Positions 51,591 to 62,704 of a stretch of DNA of 64,000 nucleotides are shown here, one piece after another. The translations under genes were made by a program, and so were the position numbers. The stretch is from Lineus longissimus (taxonomy: Eukaryota; Nemertea; Pilidiophora; Heteronemertea; Lineidae), in assembly GCF_910592395.1 (NCBI RefSeq), contig NC_088313.1, forward strand, positions 4,466,501-4,530,500. Direction: 5' to 3'. Below the pieces are notes generated by a model. That model saw only the letters and a list, made by a program, of their open reading frames with translations. It searched no databases and was not told where the DNA came from. How positions within the stretch are numbered: the stretch's first letter is position 1; each line of letters opens with the position of its first letter.

Positions 51591-52731
51591 AAGCCTATAC
51601 TACAGTACCAGACAAGTGCTGATACAAATACCACATCAGGACTCGAGAAACTCTACAGTTATCACGAAATAAAAACGTTGATTTTTTTCAAATTTGCAAT
51701 TTTATTCACAGCTACTAAAAAATGTACATGCGTGAACACACAAACGGGGTATTTACATATGTTGAAGAACATGAACAGATTAAAGCTTCATAACGGTCTT
51801 CTTATTAGAGATAATAACATGTACTGGCCTCAACCGAAATAAAAACTTGGATAGTGAAAATAATAATCTACATATACTTGTGGCTGGGGACAGTGATCTT
51901 GTCCCAAATGGGTAGTTTCAAGACAATTTGACATCTGTAATCAGAACACTTCTGTACTGAGGACAGCACTGTGACTTGTCGGTCTCACGGGTGTCCTTAC
52001 TAAAGAGGCTATAAGGTAGATGTATTAAAGATGTACTAAAACACCACATGTATCTACATGTACAATATACTATCATACTGTATCGCTTTTGAATTGTCCT
52101 TTCTCGCATTTTAATCTAAGCTGACCAAAACCCTATCATAATCATTTTCTAATTATGAAACTGATTCTTAAGTCCAAAGTCATCACGAAATACATGTAGT
52201 AATTCCCATGCGAAAACCATCACAACCGAAACGAAAGGAACACGAAATGTAAAAAGAGTCTGAAGAGTTCTACTGCTGAGTTTGTGCGGTTTTATTTACA
52301 CCCTGGTTTTCCGTGATTGTGGCTAACTTCAGTCCCTCTCGGATGCGCTTTCCCTATGTTTCCCCGCTCTCACTCTCATGAGAGACAATGGTTTGTACGT
52401 CTATACACCCGCCACACATAGTTCAACAAGGTATTAAGAGTTCAACATGTCAAAGCACTCCTTCGACGCCGTCCGATAGGTTGCGACCAACGCCATCAGC
52501 TAAATTAAAAATTATTTATTGAATTTCAAGCCACTATTAATACCGTCATAAATGACCTCTACGAATTGTGTGTCTTTTACGGAAACAACATTATATTCCT
52601 GTTGTACGATCTTCGAAATCGGTCGGATCGTTTGGCATTTTCCGGAGAATTTCGATGGCGTTGGTTGCAGCCATTGCAGTGAAGTATGTTATTCTAAATA
52701 ATCCAGGTGAAGAATTTCTCAGAGAGGATCT
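51591..52731. other. Intergenic region, no gene recognised
   Basis: Nothing coding recognised. On the - strand an AATAAA (TTTATT at about 52,514) could end the transcript of the gene at 52,732-53,418. Confidence 0.45.
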
Positions 52732-53418
52732 TTAGTTTCCATTGTAGGTGTCCAGCTGATTGGGATCCTTGGACGGTGGGAAGGAGACCACTGGTGTCAT
52801 CACAGGTCCTCTCTTCTGGTCCTTACCCTTCGGAGAGGTGACGGTCTTCAGGGTGAAGACAGCAAGGGCGATGCCGCAACAGAACACCAACAGAGAGATG
52901 ACGAAGAAAACTATGTCCATTCCAAAGACGACTTTATAGGCTTTATAATGCCCACCACGCTCACCGCTTTCGTACTCGCGCCAGTGCCTATCAGTCTCAC
53001 CGCTTTCGTGATGACGACCTGACCTCTTATACCTGTCATGAGACCTTCCCTTGCAGAATTCTCCCGCCGCACTCATCCCCAACGAACACGCGGATAAGCA
53101 GCAGATAATTGCCAAGACAGCAGTTGCGATCAGGCGGCCCTTGGTTCGCTTGTAGACGGACACGACCCCCAAGATACCGGTGATGGCAAACAGAATCCCG
53201 CAGCAGATTCCCACGTACCTCCAGTCCCGGGAAATGACTTCTTGAGCGATTCCTATAAGGATGCACAGCACCCCGCTGATGAGAGTCATACTGGAGACGG
53301 CAAGGACGGACTTTCTCGGAAGGTGAGGGTACTCTCCCTGGACGGCGACAATGCCAGACTCCGGGCTGAACACCTGGACTGGCGCCTTCTCATTAGTGTT
53401 GGTCGTTCCCCAAGTCAT
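52732..53418 (-). CDS. CD20/MS4A-like tetraspan protein (228 aa)
   Basis: Starts MTWGT after a short leader that follows a splice acceptor (CCTTGTCATTTTAG on the - strand). Helices at about 37-58 (SVLAVSSMTLISGVLCILIG), 67-89, 96-118 and 162-190. The helix 2-3 link 'GVVSVYKRTKGRLIATAVLA' is almost identical to the 48,119 gene, as are 'FALKTVTSP'-like and 'FPPSKDPNQLDTYNGN' at the end. Its helix 3-4 loop is shorter and His/Arg/Glu-rich, without the hexapeptide array. It is a clear tandem paralogue of 48,119-48,955 and was probably made by local duplication. Membrane protein of unknown role. Confidence 0.82.
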   Translation of the reverse strand: MTWGTTNTNEKAPVQVFSPESGIVAVQGEYPHLPRKSVLAVSSMTLISGVLCILIGIAQEVISRDWRYVGICCGILFAITGILGVVSVYKRTKGRLIATAVLAIICCLSACSLGMSAAGEFCKGRSHDRYKRSGRHHESGETDRHWREYESGERGGHYKAYKVVFGMDIVFFVISLLVFCCGIALAVFTLKTVTSPKGKDQKRGPVMTPVVSFPPSKDPNQLDTYNGN

Positions 53419-55020
53419 GGTTGTGACTTGGTAAGCTTCTCTAAAATGACAAGGAGTAGCAACGATAAGTTACAAGAACTGATTATGTAGTAGGGCCGTT
53501 TACGCGACACGAAAAAAGCGGCACCACATCCACATTCACACATTTTTTATTCGAAGTGGATGTGTCGAGCCGACCACGTACATGTAAGATTACGATACCT
53601 GATGATGACGCAAACTCTTACATATGCTGAATGGATGAAACCAAAAGTGATGAGTTTTATCAGTACTGCATGAAATTATACGGCTTGTAAGAACATTTTC
53701 ATATATATCCTCTGAATAGTTGTGTAATAGAGCTTACTAGCACTGGTATATAGCCCGTGCTGGATTATATACAGCTGGGCAACATTTGCCGGAAATATAT
53801 GAAAAAGCTCACCTCAAATGAAATTGGCAGAAGTTGAAGAAGTATCCTTTCTTGTCAGGAGCCTTCAAAATTATGTCGCAAGATTATTTATTGATTCAGA
53901 CACCTCACCCTCAGTCATCATACGCGATCATGTGACAGAAACCTACCGAATTATCCTAGAACGTCAGAGCTGACCCAGTTATCATGAAAAGAAAGGCTTT
54001 TTTCATAAATTTGGCAAGGATTTATCATTTTATTCTCTACAGCACAAGCATTAATCTTGTTATTGTTGCTCTATACTGAGAACAGACGTATACTTGGCAT
54101 TCTCCTCGTCTGAAAGACAGTAAAGGGCACGAGTGCAAACTGTGGTGAGACTCAGTTGGTGTGTGATATTGCCAATAGCTACTTGCAAAACAGTGTGGCT
54201 GTGACTTCAAGCTGTCAAAGCAGAATTGGTCCACTAGTTCAGGAAGTCTCCACTGAACTGCACAAATGTACCAAGTAAATACCCTATGATTTTTCGAAGC
54301 TCAGCCCAAATTCTTTTGTAAAATATCAGGGCACGAATATTTCATTGAAATTCTCAAACGCTTTTGGTATAAATCACTTAATAGTGTTGTCAGAAATATC
54401 GCTGTCTCTTTCAGTCAGCGCCGAATACCTTCTTCTTTGCCCGTCAGTCGTATTGTTCCTTCATGAAAAAAATATTTTACCGTCGCAGAATTCGTGTCAG
54501 GGTTTTTGCGTGCCAAAGCACTTCGGTTAGGCACCAATTCTATTACTCGCCCAGAGATAGCTTCTGCACACTTGGATTTGGGGCAGCGACGGATATAAGT
54601 CATTAGTAAGAACTTAGAAAGTGCCAATTAAGACATGATAAGTGTATGAATGTGCATTCTTTGGTATGTGGTCAATGGCCTCTTCCTCATAATGGAACGT
54701 TTGTCGCGTTTCTTGTTTCCTTGCCAAGTGCGCATAACTTATACAATGTCGCAAATTATTCTTTGGAAACAGCAACTTTCTGACAGTGCGAGTGGGCACG
54801 GGCATGACCTCGAATATGGGTTTGTATTTCACAATCTCAGAGCCCGTGGTAGGCCTATACAAAGGGAAATCTTCCTTGGTGTCAGGAGAAAGGTTTTGTC
54901 GTATGCGCTTGTCGTATAAACTCGTGAGGTACGGTAATTAAAACCGTCAGCATAATAAGGATATAGGACGCTATTTCAATGTGGACAATCAAATCTGTTT
55001 CACTGGTCTTTGTGACTAAA
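53419..55020. other. Intergenic/intronic region upstream of a tetraspan gene
   Basis: It contains the splice acceptor just upstream of 53,418 and presumably the 5' UTR exon of that gene, which I could not locate. Short overlapping frames at 54,415-54,919 show no recognisable domain. Confidence 0.4.
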
Positions 55021-55025
55021 ATTTC

Positions 55026-55216
55026 CATTCGCCACTTATCTTAAGCAGCAATTTGAGCCATCCTGACAGGTATTGACTGGCCAATCAGAAGAGAGCTATA
55101 ATGCTTGCTCGGCACAGACAGTACGGCCATGATCACATACGGGAGTTTTGATTGGTCAAAACCTGTCACCTGACAGGATGTCCTAAATAATTTCTGCTTG
55201 AGGAAACTGGCGAATG
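55026..55216. mobile_element. MITE with CATTCGCC ends, copy 1
   Basis: It starts CATTCGCCACTT and ends GGCGAATG, with internal inverted segments ('gacaggtattgac' / 'ggtcaaaacctgtc', 'aatcagaagagagct'). A second copy at 58,189-58,375 lies in the opposite orientation, about 80-85% similar by eye. It is short, palindromic and non-coding. Confidence 0.75.
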
Positions 55217-55606
55217 CCAAGTTCTCATCATAGCTATGTGTCTCTCCGAATCCTTAGAAAAACTGTCAATAATGAGAATTAGGATTACACAGTTGCTTTT
55301 ATTCATGTTTAATGATGTTGTGCTCCCAAAGCCCACAATGTTCACTTTCAGTAATTGAGAAAAAATGCAAAAACCTGTGAGGCAATCATCAAATCCGATG
55401 CACTTTGAGATTGCAACCCTCGGGTAGAGACACCTTTCGGCGACTTTGTGTGACGTTATTTGTCCCACCTGTCGTCTACATGTAGTCTCCCTATGAAAGT
55501 ACCTCGGCGGATCATGACGAGATCACAGCACTGACAAGAGAAAGTGCTAGCTTAGCTGCCATCCAGGATTCCGCATCAAGACCTGAGGCAAGGAATAGTT
55601 TTGTGT

Positions 55607-56236
55607 TTATACAGATTGCTTTTCGGGTTGCTCATCTGGCTTCACCTTCTTTTTACAAAATGGTCTCAGCGTATACCATGCCAAGCTACTCCCACAACAC
55701 AGCGAAGTGATAAAGAGGCATGCGAGTATACAGTTAAGTATTAAGAAAACCCTCATCTGGTGGGCAAGGATAGGACCAAATGTCTCTGGTTCCGCAGATG
55801 CCAGTGTCGTCCCTTGGCCAGCGGTATTTCCAGCCTTTGCCTCCGCCTCCGGTAGCGCCAAAAACTCAGCAGTCCTGCCGACCATATCAAAGAGAATTTT
55901 AATGGCGTTGTAGCACAAGGAACTGGACATGAGCTCGGCTGCAAGTCCCATAGCACCCGCAGCAATCTGGACTTTCCTGTTCATTGTCTTTAGAGCTGCT
56001 ATGCCAACGCACCCGGCACTCGCAATGACGAGTCCGCACCAGATATTGTACCCGATGATGGGCACGAATGCCTGGTACCGCACTCTGACGAACACGAACC
56101 CTGCTCCCAAAAAGCAATCCAACAGTCCGCAGGCGATGAGGATAGATGAGGCAATCTTGATCGGCGTCGTCTTCACAATCTGATCATCCCTGGTGACCTT
56201 CTCCCCGGAGTCGCTCTTTGGCTCTTCGCCAGACAT
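55607..56236 (-). CDS. Divergent tetraspan protein (209 aa)
   Basis: Four hydrophobic segments at about 26-50, 60-82, 89-110 and 161-190; hydrophilic N-terminus (MSGEEPKSDSGEK) and Lys-rich C-terminus, both probably cytosolic. The helix 4 motif 'CCGSSLAWYTL' parallels 'CCGIALAVFTL' of the neighbour at 52,732, and the helix 3-4 loop is again the largest. I therefore infer a distant member of the same CD20-like family. The MTWGT start and 'PPSKDPNQLD' end are absent. A splice acceptor (CTTACATTTTCAG on the - strand) lies four bases before the ATG, the same gene architecture as its neighbours. A TTTATT near 55,298 could be its poly(A) signal. Confidence 0.78.
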   Translation of the reverse strand: MSGEEPKSDSGEKVTRDDQIVKTTPIKIASSILIACGLLDCFLGAGFVFVRVRYQAFVPIIGYNIWCGLVIASAGCVGIAALKTMNRKVQIAAGAMGLAAELMSSSLCYNAIKILFDMVGRTAEFLALPEAEAKAGNTAGQGTTLASAEPETFGPILAHQMRVFLILNCILACLFITSLCCGSSLAWYTLRPFCKKKVKPDEQPEKQSV

Positions 56237-58188
56237 TGTCCTGAAAATGTAAGAATGGCACCAATGATTTACTCACCGAATGCATTGACTTCTCAAAAGA
56301 GTCACGTTGGTAACGTCATCCATGTAATTTTTACTGCGAATATTTTTCAATTATAGTAAAATGAAAATTCGGGTCTAATTAAGCCCTTAAAAGTTTTTAT
56401 TGTTGTTTTTTCAAAACTATTTTTATATCAAAAGGTGGATAAATGGAAAGTGATGACCCCAGGCTACGGGCAACACCATAATCCCGAAAATACACAACTT
56501 TCTCCAATCCGACAGGTTTGACGGCGTTTTTGAGTATCAATGACAAAAACACCCTGCAAACCTCGATCGACGCTAAGTCGTTTAGATTCCCAAGTAGTGC
56601 CATGAACCGAAAGTAGGCTTTCTTCCATCACCCGGACACTAGAACACTCGAATTTTGCAGTGGGTGTGTTTAGAGAGACGTAACGTTGACGTGTATCGTG
56701 CATCGTGACGTTTCTGGACCTCCCCATTGATTTGGTAGAAGTTTTATCATTCAATTATGTTTCAATGCGTAAATACAACTTTGAATTGCACAAGATTGTT
56801 TTGGGAAAATGATATTACTCACCTGTTTTGTCGATAGAATCAATGAATCCCTCCTTTTGCAAGTCCTACCAAGTGCCTGTCATAGGTCAGAGAGGACAGC
56901 GCTCTTCGTCTGCGTCCAATCTGATAACGAATGACACAGGGAGGCAGAGTCTCTTGCTAATGTTCCGGCCCAGCAAAGAAATTATGACGACGTTAAGATG
57001 TTGGCCGGTCATGGGAGACATCGCCTCCAAGTTCTCCACAAATCGTTACCCTGAATAGCACCTATACACTCCCAGCTGTTCTATCAATTACGAAGTACAC
57101 TTTGATATAAAAGTGTTCAGCACCAACAAATAAAGTGACCATTAAAGTCGGTTGACAAATTGTAATGATATATTCGGACGTTGGAGTCAAAGAAGACATT
57201 CAGGCCCAAACTTTTGTGTTTCAGAAAGCAACAAAAGCATCAGCGACTTTGTAAATAAATGAGGTCGGAGTGTTTTCTGTAAACCTATGTGATTTAAAAG
57301 CTTCCACACCTTTTACATTCTGACTCTACTGCCTGGTATAACCAGTCCAAGGTATACTCATATGCAGTTAATTTCGTCATGATCCTGATCGTCCTCCTCG
57401 ATGAGGCCGTCCCACTGCGTTCGGAGTGTAGTTGTATTTCGTTCACCAAACGGCCAACATCTGACGTCGAAGACATTTGGATCTCAAGAGGCATGCCAGT
57501 CTAAAAAGCGTACTTACTGGGGAGGTCCCGAAGTTTTAAGATGGACCGTGTAGACGCCCACCCATATTGCCCGGATGCAGTGGACCGACCTCGTCCTCCC
57601 CGTAAGACCGCCCATGAATCATATAGGATGACAAAATGGGCTGCCCGGGAGGTCTATCCACCCAGAGAGTACTGAAGGTGCGATCTTGGGACTGATGCGG
57701 GGACCAATAGCGGTCCTCACTAATAGTAATATGGAAATACAAAAATGTATTATAGTGATGCGTTTTTTGGGCATCTGGGGGTTTCTTAAGGACATAAGAG
57801 GCGTCCTTACAAACGTTGTTCTCCGACGGGAGTACCCCGTGTGTCCCTTCCTTACTGATTCCACCAACCATTTAAAATAAAACTTTGGAGTCGGGAATTC
57901 GGACGGTGATATTGTGATAATTTATCTAAGTTATCTGTGGGACAATTACTGAATATGGCTGATCTCTGCTTTTTCTAGATGGCCAACTGATCTCTTTGTG
58001 GCAGGACCACTATAGGATCAAACTAAAGAATTTGGCGTGAAAAATGACGAAGGACAAACATCTCGGTGACAGGCCCGGATAAGCCCAGGATCACAGAATA
58101 TCATGGAGATATCATTGGGAATATCGAAAGACAATTGCCGACAAAGGACAAACACATGAACGTCTATCATGTCTCCTGATATGTCTTC
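56237..58188. other. Intergenic region with interspersed repeats
   Basis: Two ~80-bp repeat copies in inverted orientation lie at 57,371-57,430 (+) and 57,557-57,640 (-), sharing 'gtccactgc' and 'gaggacgagg' segments with 39,072 and 47,518. No gene recognised. The 5' UTR exon of the tetraspan gene ending at 56,236 is probably here. Confidence 0.45.
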
Positions 58189-58375
58189 CATTCGCCACTT
58201 TCCGCAAGCAGATATCATGTAGGACTTCCTGTCAGGTGACAGGTTTTGACCTATCAAAACCCCCGTATGTGATCATTGCCGTGCTGTCTGAGCCAAACAA
58301 GCATGATAGCTCTCTTCTAATTGGTCAATACCTGTCAGGAAGTCCCAAGTTGCTGCTTGAGGAAAGCGGCGAATG
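58189..58375. mobile_element. MITE with CATTCGCC ends, copy 2
   Basis: Opposite-orientation copy of 55,026-55,216. Ends CATTCGCCACTT and GGCGAATG, internal 'cctgtcaggtgacagg' and 'gagctctcttctaattgg'-like segments. Located about 380 bp upstream of the EXOSC1 start codon. Confidence 0.75.
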
Positions 58376-58757
58376 GTAAGGAATCTTGGTCATCAAGTGC
58401 GTCAGCATTTGTTGAATGCATCAAATAGTCCAGCAGTCGTCGCGACGTTCTCCACTGGTATGTTCCCATCATCACAAAATAAAGCCTCCCTGCATGTACC
58501 CGTCTTTATGCAAGTGACCTTATGTCTTATGTCCTGATGTCTTATACACCCTGAAAATTTCGGCAATATAAGATAAATCTTGGAAAAAAAATCAAAATCC
58601 CTCGTAGTTAAGATGCTCATTCAGTGCTGGGAGCATCCTCAAGTGTGGAATGATTGACAGCTGACGCACAGCTCATGACCGTTTAAAGGAACACGTTTTT
58701 CCCAAAAATCGGTGCCAATGCCAGACCAACGCCAACCATTTAACCAACCATTTCAAA

Positions 58758-61700
58758 ATGGCTGCGCCCAGCGAGTGTGTTCCGGGTAAAAATTACACAT
58801 AATTATCCACTTTCTACCTGTAAAATGGCATTTTGCGTGATTTAAATTAGTATCTGTAGTTCACTTGTTGTGTGTTACTTGCAACTGTGTTTGAAAACAT
58901 CTCCGTTGAGAAGTTATGAGCAAATGAATTTAGTTTTGTATGGAGCTCTGTACAATTTTACATTTAGTGTATTTTGCTGGGTTGGTTCAAAACATGGTTT
59001 TGGCTATGGCTTTGGTACTGAAAATTGTCGAAATTTTTGCCTGTGTATTGGTCCCTGAAACTTTGTCCCGCAGGCATTTGAGGAAATATTATGATAAAAT
59101 AGTGAATTAACTCATAAATTTAAAGAAATTGTTTAATAAATCACTGCACTTTATACCATTTTGCCTGTGTATTAGTCCCTGAAACTTTGTCCCGCAGGCA
59201 TTTGAGGAAATATTATGATAAAATAGTGAATTAACTCATAAATTTAAAGAAATTGTTTAATAAATCACTGCACTTTATACCCGTAAGTGACTAAGTCACC
59301 ACATTTCATTTTGTAGTTCAGTGAAATTGCAATTTTTTCGCAGACTTTAATTTTGTCCCCGCTGACTATTTTTGAAAAATACTGTAAAATCTTTTAACCA
59401 GGTCAAAGAATCTGCCGATTTGAGGAAGATTACCTAACAGGGCATGGGACGTATGTCCGAAACAACTACATCCATGCTACACTGGCAGGGTATGTGCAGG
59501 TCAACACTGCTGATGATGGAAAGGTTAGTTAACTGTGGGATAGGCCTTTGCTGTTTGTTAGAAATGTGTTATTGAATAGCATTCCGCAACGTTACTATTA
59601 TAGCTCACAAGGTCATTTGAATAAGATATTGATGACGTTTTAGTCACGTGACAGTCGGACATCGACACTTATTTCTACGCATTTGAGCTTATTTCAAAGT
59701 CAATTATCTTTGACCCTGCATTGTTTTTAGCATGAATGATACCATAGAGTCAGAGAGAGAAATATTCAGAACAATTATGTAGTATTTCCAACACTCGGAC
59801 ATGTGCCAGATTGAATCTAACTGCCCTAGTTAGAAAGCCTGAATCCATTACGAAACCGCATGTTTGTCCAACATTGCCTGTAATTCAGCGATGGGGAAAT
59901 AGAGTGTAGCAGCTGCAGTGATGTCATTATCGCAGAATGCTATCTGAAAATTTCAAATTGTGTGAATATGCACAGGAAGTTGTACCGTGTAGGGCTAAAG
60001 CCCTCTAAGAGATATATAGAGAACTTGCATTGAAATTAATTCCAATGCCTGTGATAACTGTGTCGTTTCCTACATTGTCTGGAACACCGCACTTTCATGA
60101 AGTAGCTCTAATGGTGTGTTTTCCTTTTCCAGACATGCATTGAAGTGCGCACGAAGAAGGAGAAGAATGTGGTCCCTTCGGTTGGAAGTGTGGTAACTGT
60201 GAGGGTAAGATTATCTACAAATACAGTTCTTCTTCTTCTTCTTCAGTGTTCGCTCTGCACTTGGAGGGGTCATTCTCCTAGGAGTAATCCTCCTCCAAGG
60301 CGGGATGAGCGTATCCTGCGTGCCACTACGGTTAGGCACCAATTGGGTTTATTGGCCTAGTGGTCCGACTTTGGCGAGAGAGATAGAGTCCACGCAAGCT
60401 ACTCATGTTTCTCACTTGGTGGGGTCTTGGCTTGCCCTGGCATAGACACCAGGTACAAGGAACCTCGGGTTTGAGTCTCATTCGAAGGACTGTGAAGAGC
60501 CAGGAAATTTAGTTCCTTGAAAGCCACGCCGGTTCATCCAGACATACGAATACAAATACAGTAGAACCTCTCTATTAAGGACACCCTCGGGACTGACAAG
60601 TGCTGTCCTTAATAGAGAGGTGTCCTGATTAGAGAGGTCCAATTGAATGGTGACAACCAACTTGGGGCCAAAACTAGTGTCCTTAATAGAGAGGTGTCCG
60701 CTAAGGGAGGTTCCACTGTAGTGCATTGGTTGTAGTTTATCATAGTTCCAGGCTTTTCATTAACTTCCAAACTTCACTGAATTTGGAATTGACCTGCAGG
60801 TATTAAAGCTCTTCACTTGAAATCGTATTGCATGACACCCCAAATTTTCCAAGATTTCTCATTTGACCCCCAATCAAGAAAGTCTTATGAATATACTGTA
60901 ATTTCCCCTCCATGTGTGCATGACTGGATAGAGTGTCTAATTTCATGACAGATTAAAGCTGGTTAACAGCTTTCACTTTTTCTATTTCACTTCAGATCAT
61001 GAATGTTAACCCTCGGTTCTGTCGCTGTGCCATCCTATGTGTTGCTAACACAACTATGAAGCATTCATTCAGAGGAATGATCAGGTATGCCTCTATTGCC
61101 ATCATAAATTGCTTTACACAGCCCCCCCCCCCCACCACATTCTCGGATAGTTCGTGACCACATGAATGTTTTCAAGTTCAGCCTGAGAAATTTCATTAGG
61201 ACACAGTGTGGATGAAATTCACATGGGCTTGAAATCTATGACTCATTTCCATGAATGAAATGTCTAAATCATTCAGTAATTAAAAGTCTTTATGAAATAG
61301 ACCAGATAGATGTAAATGAACTTCAGCTATAGGCCTAAATATAAGTTTTACTAAAGAAAACAAAACCTTCCAACCTGAAGATTTGTTTATTTTTCTCTTT
61401 CCAGAAAGGAAGATGTTCGAGCGACTGAAAAGGATCGAGTTGAAATGTACAAGTGTTTCAGACCAGGAGATATTGTGTTGGCAAGAGTGGTATCCTTTTA
61501 GAAATCGATAATGATGTCAGCGTCGACGAATCTATATCCTAGGTATAAAAGCCATGCAGGGGGCATGCAAGCTACAATGTACAATGTGCGTCCTATGTAC
61601 TGATCTTGAATAATTTATGCAGTAATTTAGAGATATTTTAAGAGTATAAAAATTTCCTTGACGTTTTGACCAGCTGTCACTAGGAGATGCCCAGTCTTAC

Positions 61701-62346
61701 ACCTTAAGTACAGCAGAGAATGAGCTTGGGGTCGTCATAGCAAAAAGTGAAGCCGGTACGTAGTAAAGTGCCCCACAACTAGCAAATTTAATTGCAGCAA
61801 CCTGCAATTTTTATGGTGGTGACTAAATATCAAACCCAGTGCTACATGTACTACCCTTCCTGCTATGGACCAATGCAAAATGGACCTCAAATTAACCACC
61901 CCCCCCCCCCCCTCCACCTTGGTAAAAGAAAAACAACTGGAGAAGTTACGATCCTACTGGAAGCCACTTTTGAATGGAGAACCAACATATCTCATGCCCA
62001 TATTGTCCCTTTAATGTGTACATGCAGTAGAACTTCCCTAAGTGGACACCTCTATTAAGGACAACCTCTCTACAAAGGACACTGTTTTTGGTCCCAAATT
62101 GGTTGTTTCCATTCAATTTGACCTCTCTAATCAGAACACCTCTCTATTAAGGACAGCACTTCTTAGTACCGAGGGTGTCCTTATTAGAGAGGTTCTACTG
62201 TACTCCACAATTGACGACTCCTTCTTTCTTCCCTAGGTGATGAAATGGTTCCAATCAACTGGTGTGAGATGCAGTGTCCAAAAACCCTGACAAAAGAGAA
62301 CCGCAAGGTGGCCAAAGTTGACATTGAGAGGCAGCCAGGAACGTGA
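58758..62346 (+). CDS. EXOSC1: Exosome complex component CSL4 (195 aa, 7 exons)
   Basis: Exons: 58758-58785, 59402-59523, 60133-60204, 60996-61084, 61405-61489, 61674-61755, 62237-62346. All have GT-AG junctions and the phases close to 195 aa plus TGA, the same length as human EXOSC1. The N-terminal ECR1-like segment (about 7-45: 'CVPGQRICRFEEDYLTGHGT') is followed by the S1-like RNA-binding domain (about 66-150: 'GSVVTVRIMNVNPRFCRCAI', 'SFRGMIRKEDVRATEKDRVE', 'FRPGDIVLARVLSLGDAQSY') and a C-terminal zinc-ribbon-like piece with 'WCEMQCPK'. In the family, CSL4 is a cap subunit of the nuclear and cytoplasmic RNA exosome and helps engage RNA and cofactors. The start context is good (aaaATGG). 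AATAAA at 62,530-62,535 is the likely poly(A) signal. Identification is by clear recognition of conserved sequence. Confidence 0.97.
59037..59281. repeat. Tandem duplication, 124-bp unit, 2 copies (EXOSC1 intron 1)
   Basis: Copy 1 starts 'ttgcctgtgtattggtccct' at 59,037 and copy 2 starts 'ttgcctgtgtattagtccct' at 59,161. They are otherwise essentially identical through 'cactttatacc'. This is a recent local duplication within the 616-bp first intron of EXOSC1. Confidence 0.9.
60345..60485 (+). repeat. Possible tRNA-derived SINE fragment (EXOSC1 intron 3)
   Basis: 'tggcctagtggtccgac' at 60,351 resembles a tRNA A box and 'gggtttgagtctcat' near 60,468 resembles a B box. The ~115-bp spacing is much longer than in a tRNA or a normal SINE head. 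A (TTC)n tract lies at 60,228-60,245. Weak support; no foldable tRNA was found. Confidence 0.25.
60559..60718. mobile_element. Pogo/Tigger-like MITE, copy 1 (EXOSC1 intron 3)
   Basis: Starts CAGTAGAACCTCTCTATTAA, ends with the inverted counterpart GGGAGGTTCCACTG, and is flanked by TA on both sides (60,557-58 and 60,719-20). CAGT(A/C)GAACC(T/C)C ends with a TA target are typical of pogo/Tigger elements of the Tc1/mariner superfamily. Internal 'ctattaaggacacc' and 'ggtgtccttaatag' segments are also inverted. Confidence 0.8.
61123..61137 (+). repeat. Poly-C tract in EXOSC1 intron 4
   Basis: An uninterrupted C run of roughly 14 bases; a similar run lies in intron 6 at about 61,897-61,912. Length is likely polymorphic and error-prone. 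Confidence 0.7.
62025..62200. mobile_element. Pogo/Tigger-like MITE, copy 2 (EXOSC1 intron 6)
   Basis: Starts CAGTAGAACTTCCCTAAGTG and ends GAGAGGTTCTACTG followed by TA (62,201-62,202). The left flank is TG rather than TA, probably a mutation. It shares internal 'ctattaaggacaacc', 'ttggtcccaaattgg' and 'aaggacagcact' with copies 1 and 3. It ends only 36 bases before exon 7. Confidence 0.78.
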
Positions 62347-62529
62347 AAATCGACCTGTTGTCTGTAGTTTCATTCATTTTTTGTAAATATATCATATAGA
62401 AAAAAGAGTTGTCTTGTTTTTCATGTTAACTGATACTGATTGGCACTATGAGTATGAATGAGACCTGGTTGAAGTTTTCGGTTGAGGCATTGCCCTGGCC
62501 ACGTCTCAATTGAGACATTGAGTGATATG

Positions 62530-62535
62530 AATAAA
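62530..62535 (+). terminator. Polyadenylation signal AATAAA of EXOSC1
   Basis: Canonical hexamer 184 bases after the stop codon, giving a short 3' UTR. It lies immediately before the left end of the palindromic element at 62,538. Confidence 0.65.
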
Positions 62536-62537
62536 GA

Positions 62538-62700
62538 CTAGCAAATGCTTTTATCTAAATCTCCATGTACATTTACACTAGGCCTTCCTGTACAAAACCG
62601 GAGTAAAAGCATTCGCTAGTTCTTTTACTTCAATTTTGTACAGAAAGGCCCAGTGTACTGTAAGTGTACATGGAGTTTTAGATAAAAGCATTTGCTACTC
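62538..62700. mobile_element. Palindromic MITE-like element at the EXOSC1 3' end
   Basis: Left end 'tagcaaatgcttttatct' with 'aaatctccatgtacattt' is the imperfect reverse complement of 'aagtgtacatggag' and 'tagataaaagcatttgcta'. Inner arms 'aggccttcctgtacaaaa' and 'ttttgtacagaaaggcc' also pair, around a ~30-bp loop. The ~70-bp arms would form a strong hairpin. The poly(A) cleavage site of EXOSC1 is predicted to fall inside it. Confidence 0.8.
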
Positions 62701-62704
62701 TTTA

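Noticed and set aside
60351-60480. tRNA gene in EXOSC1 intron 3
   Set aside because: A- and B-box-like motifs are ~115 bp apart and no cloverleaf can be drawn. At most it is a degraded tRNA-derived repeat.
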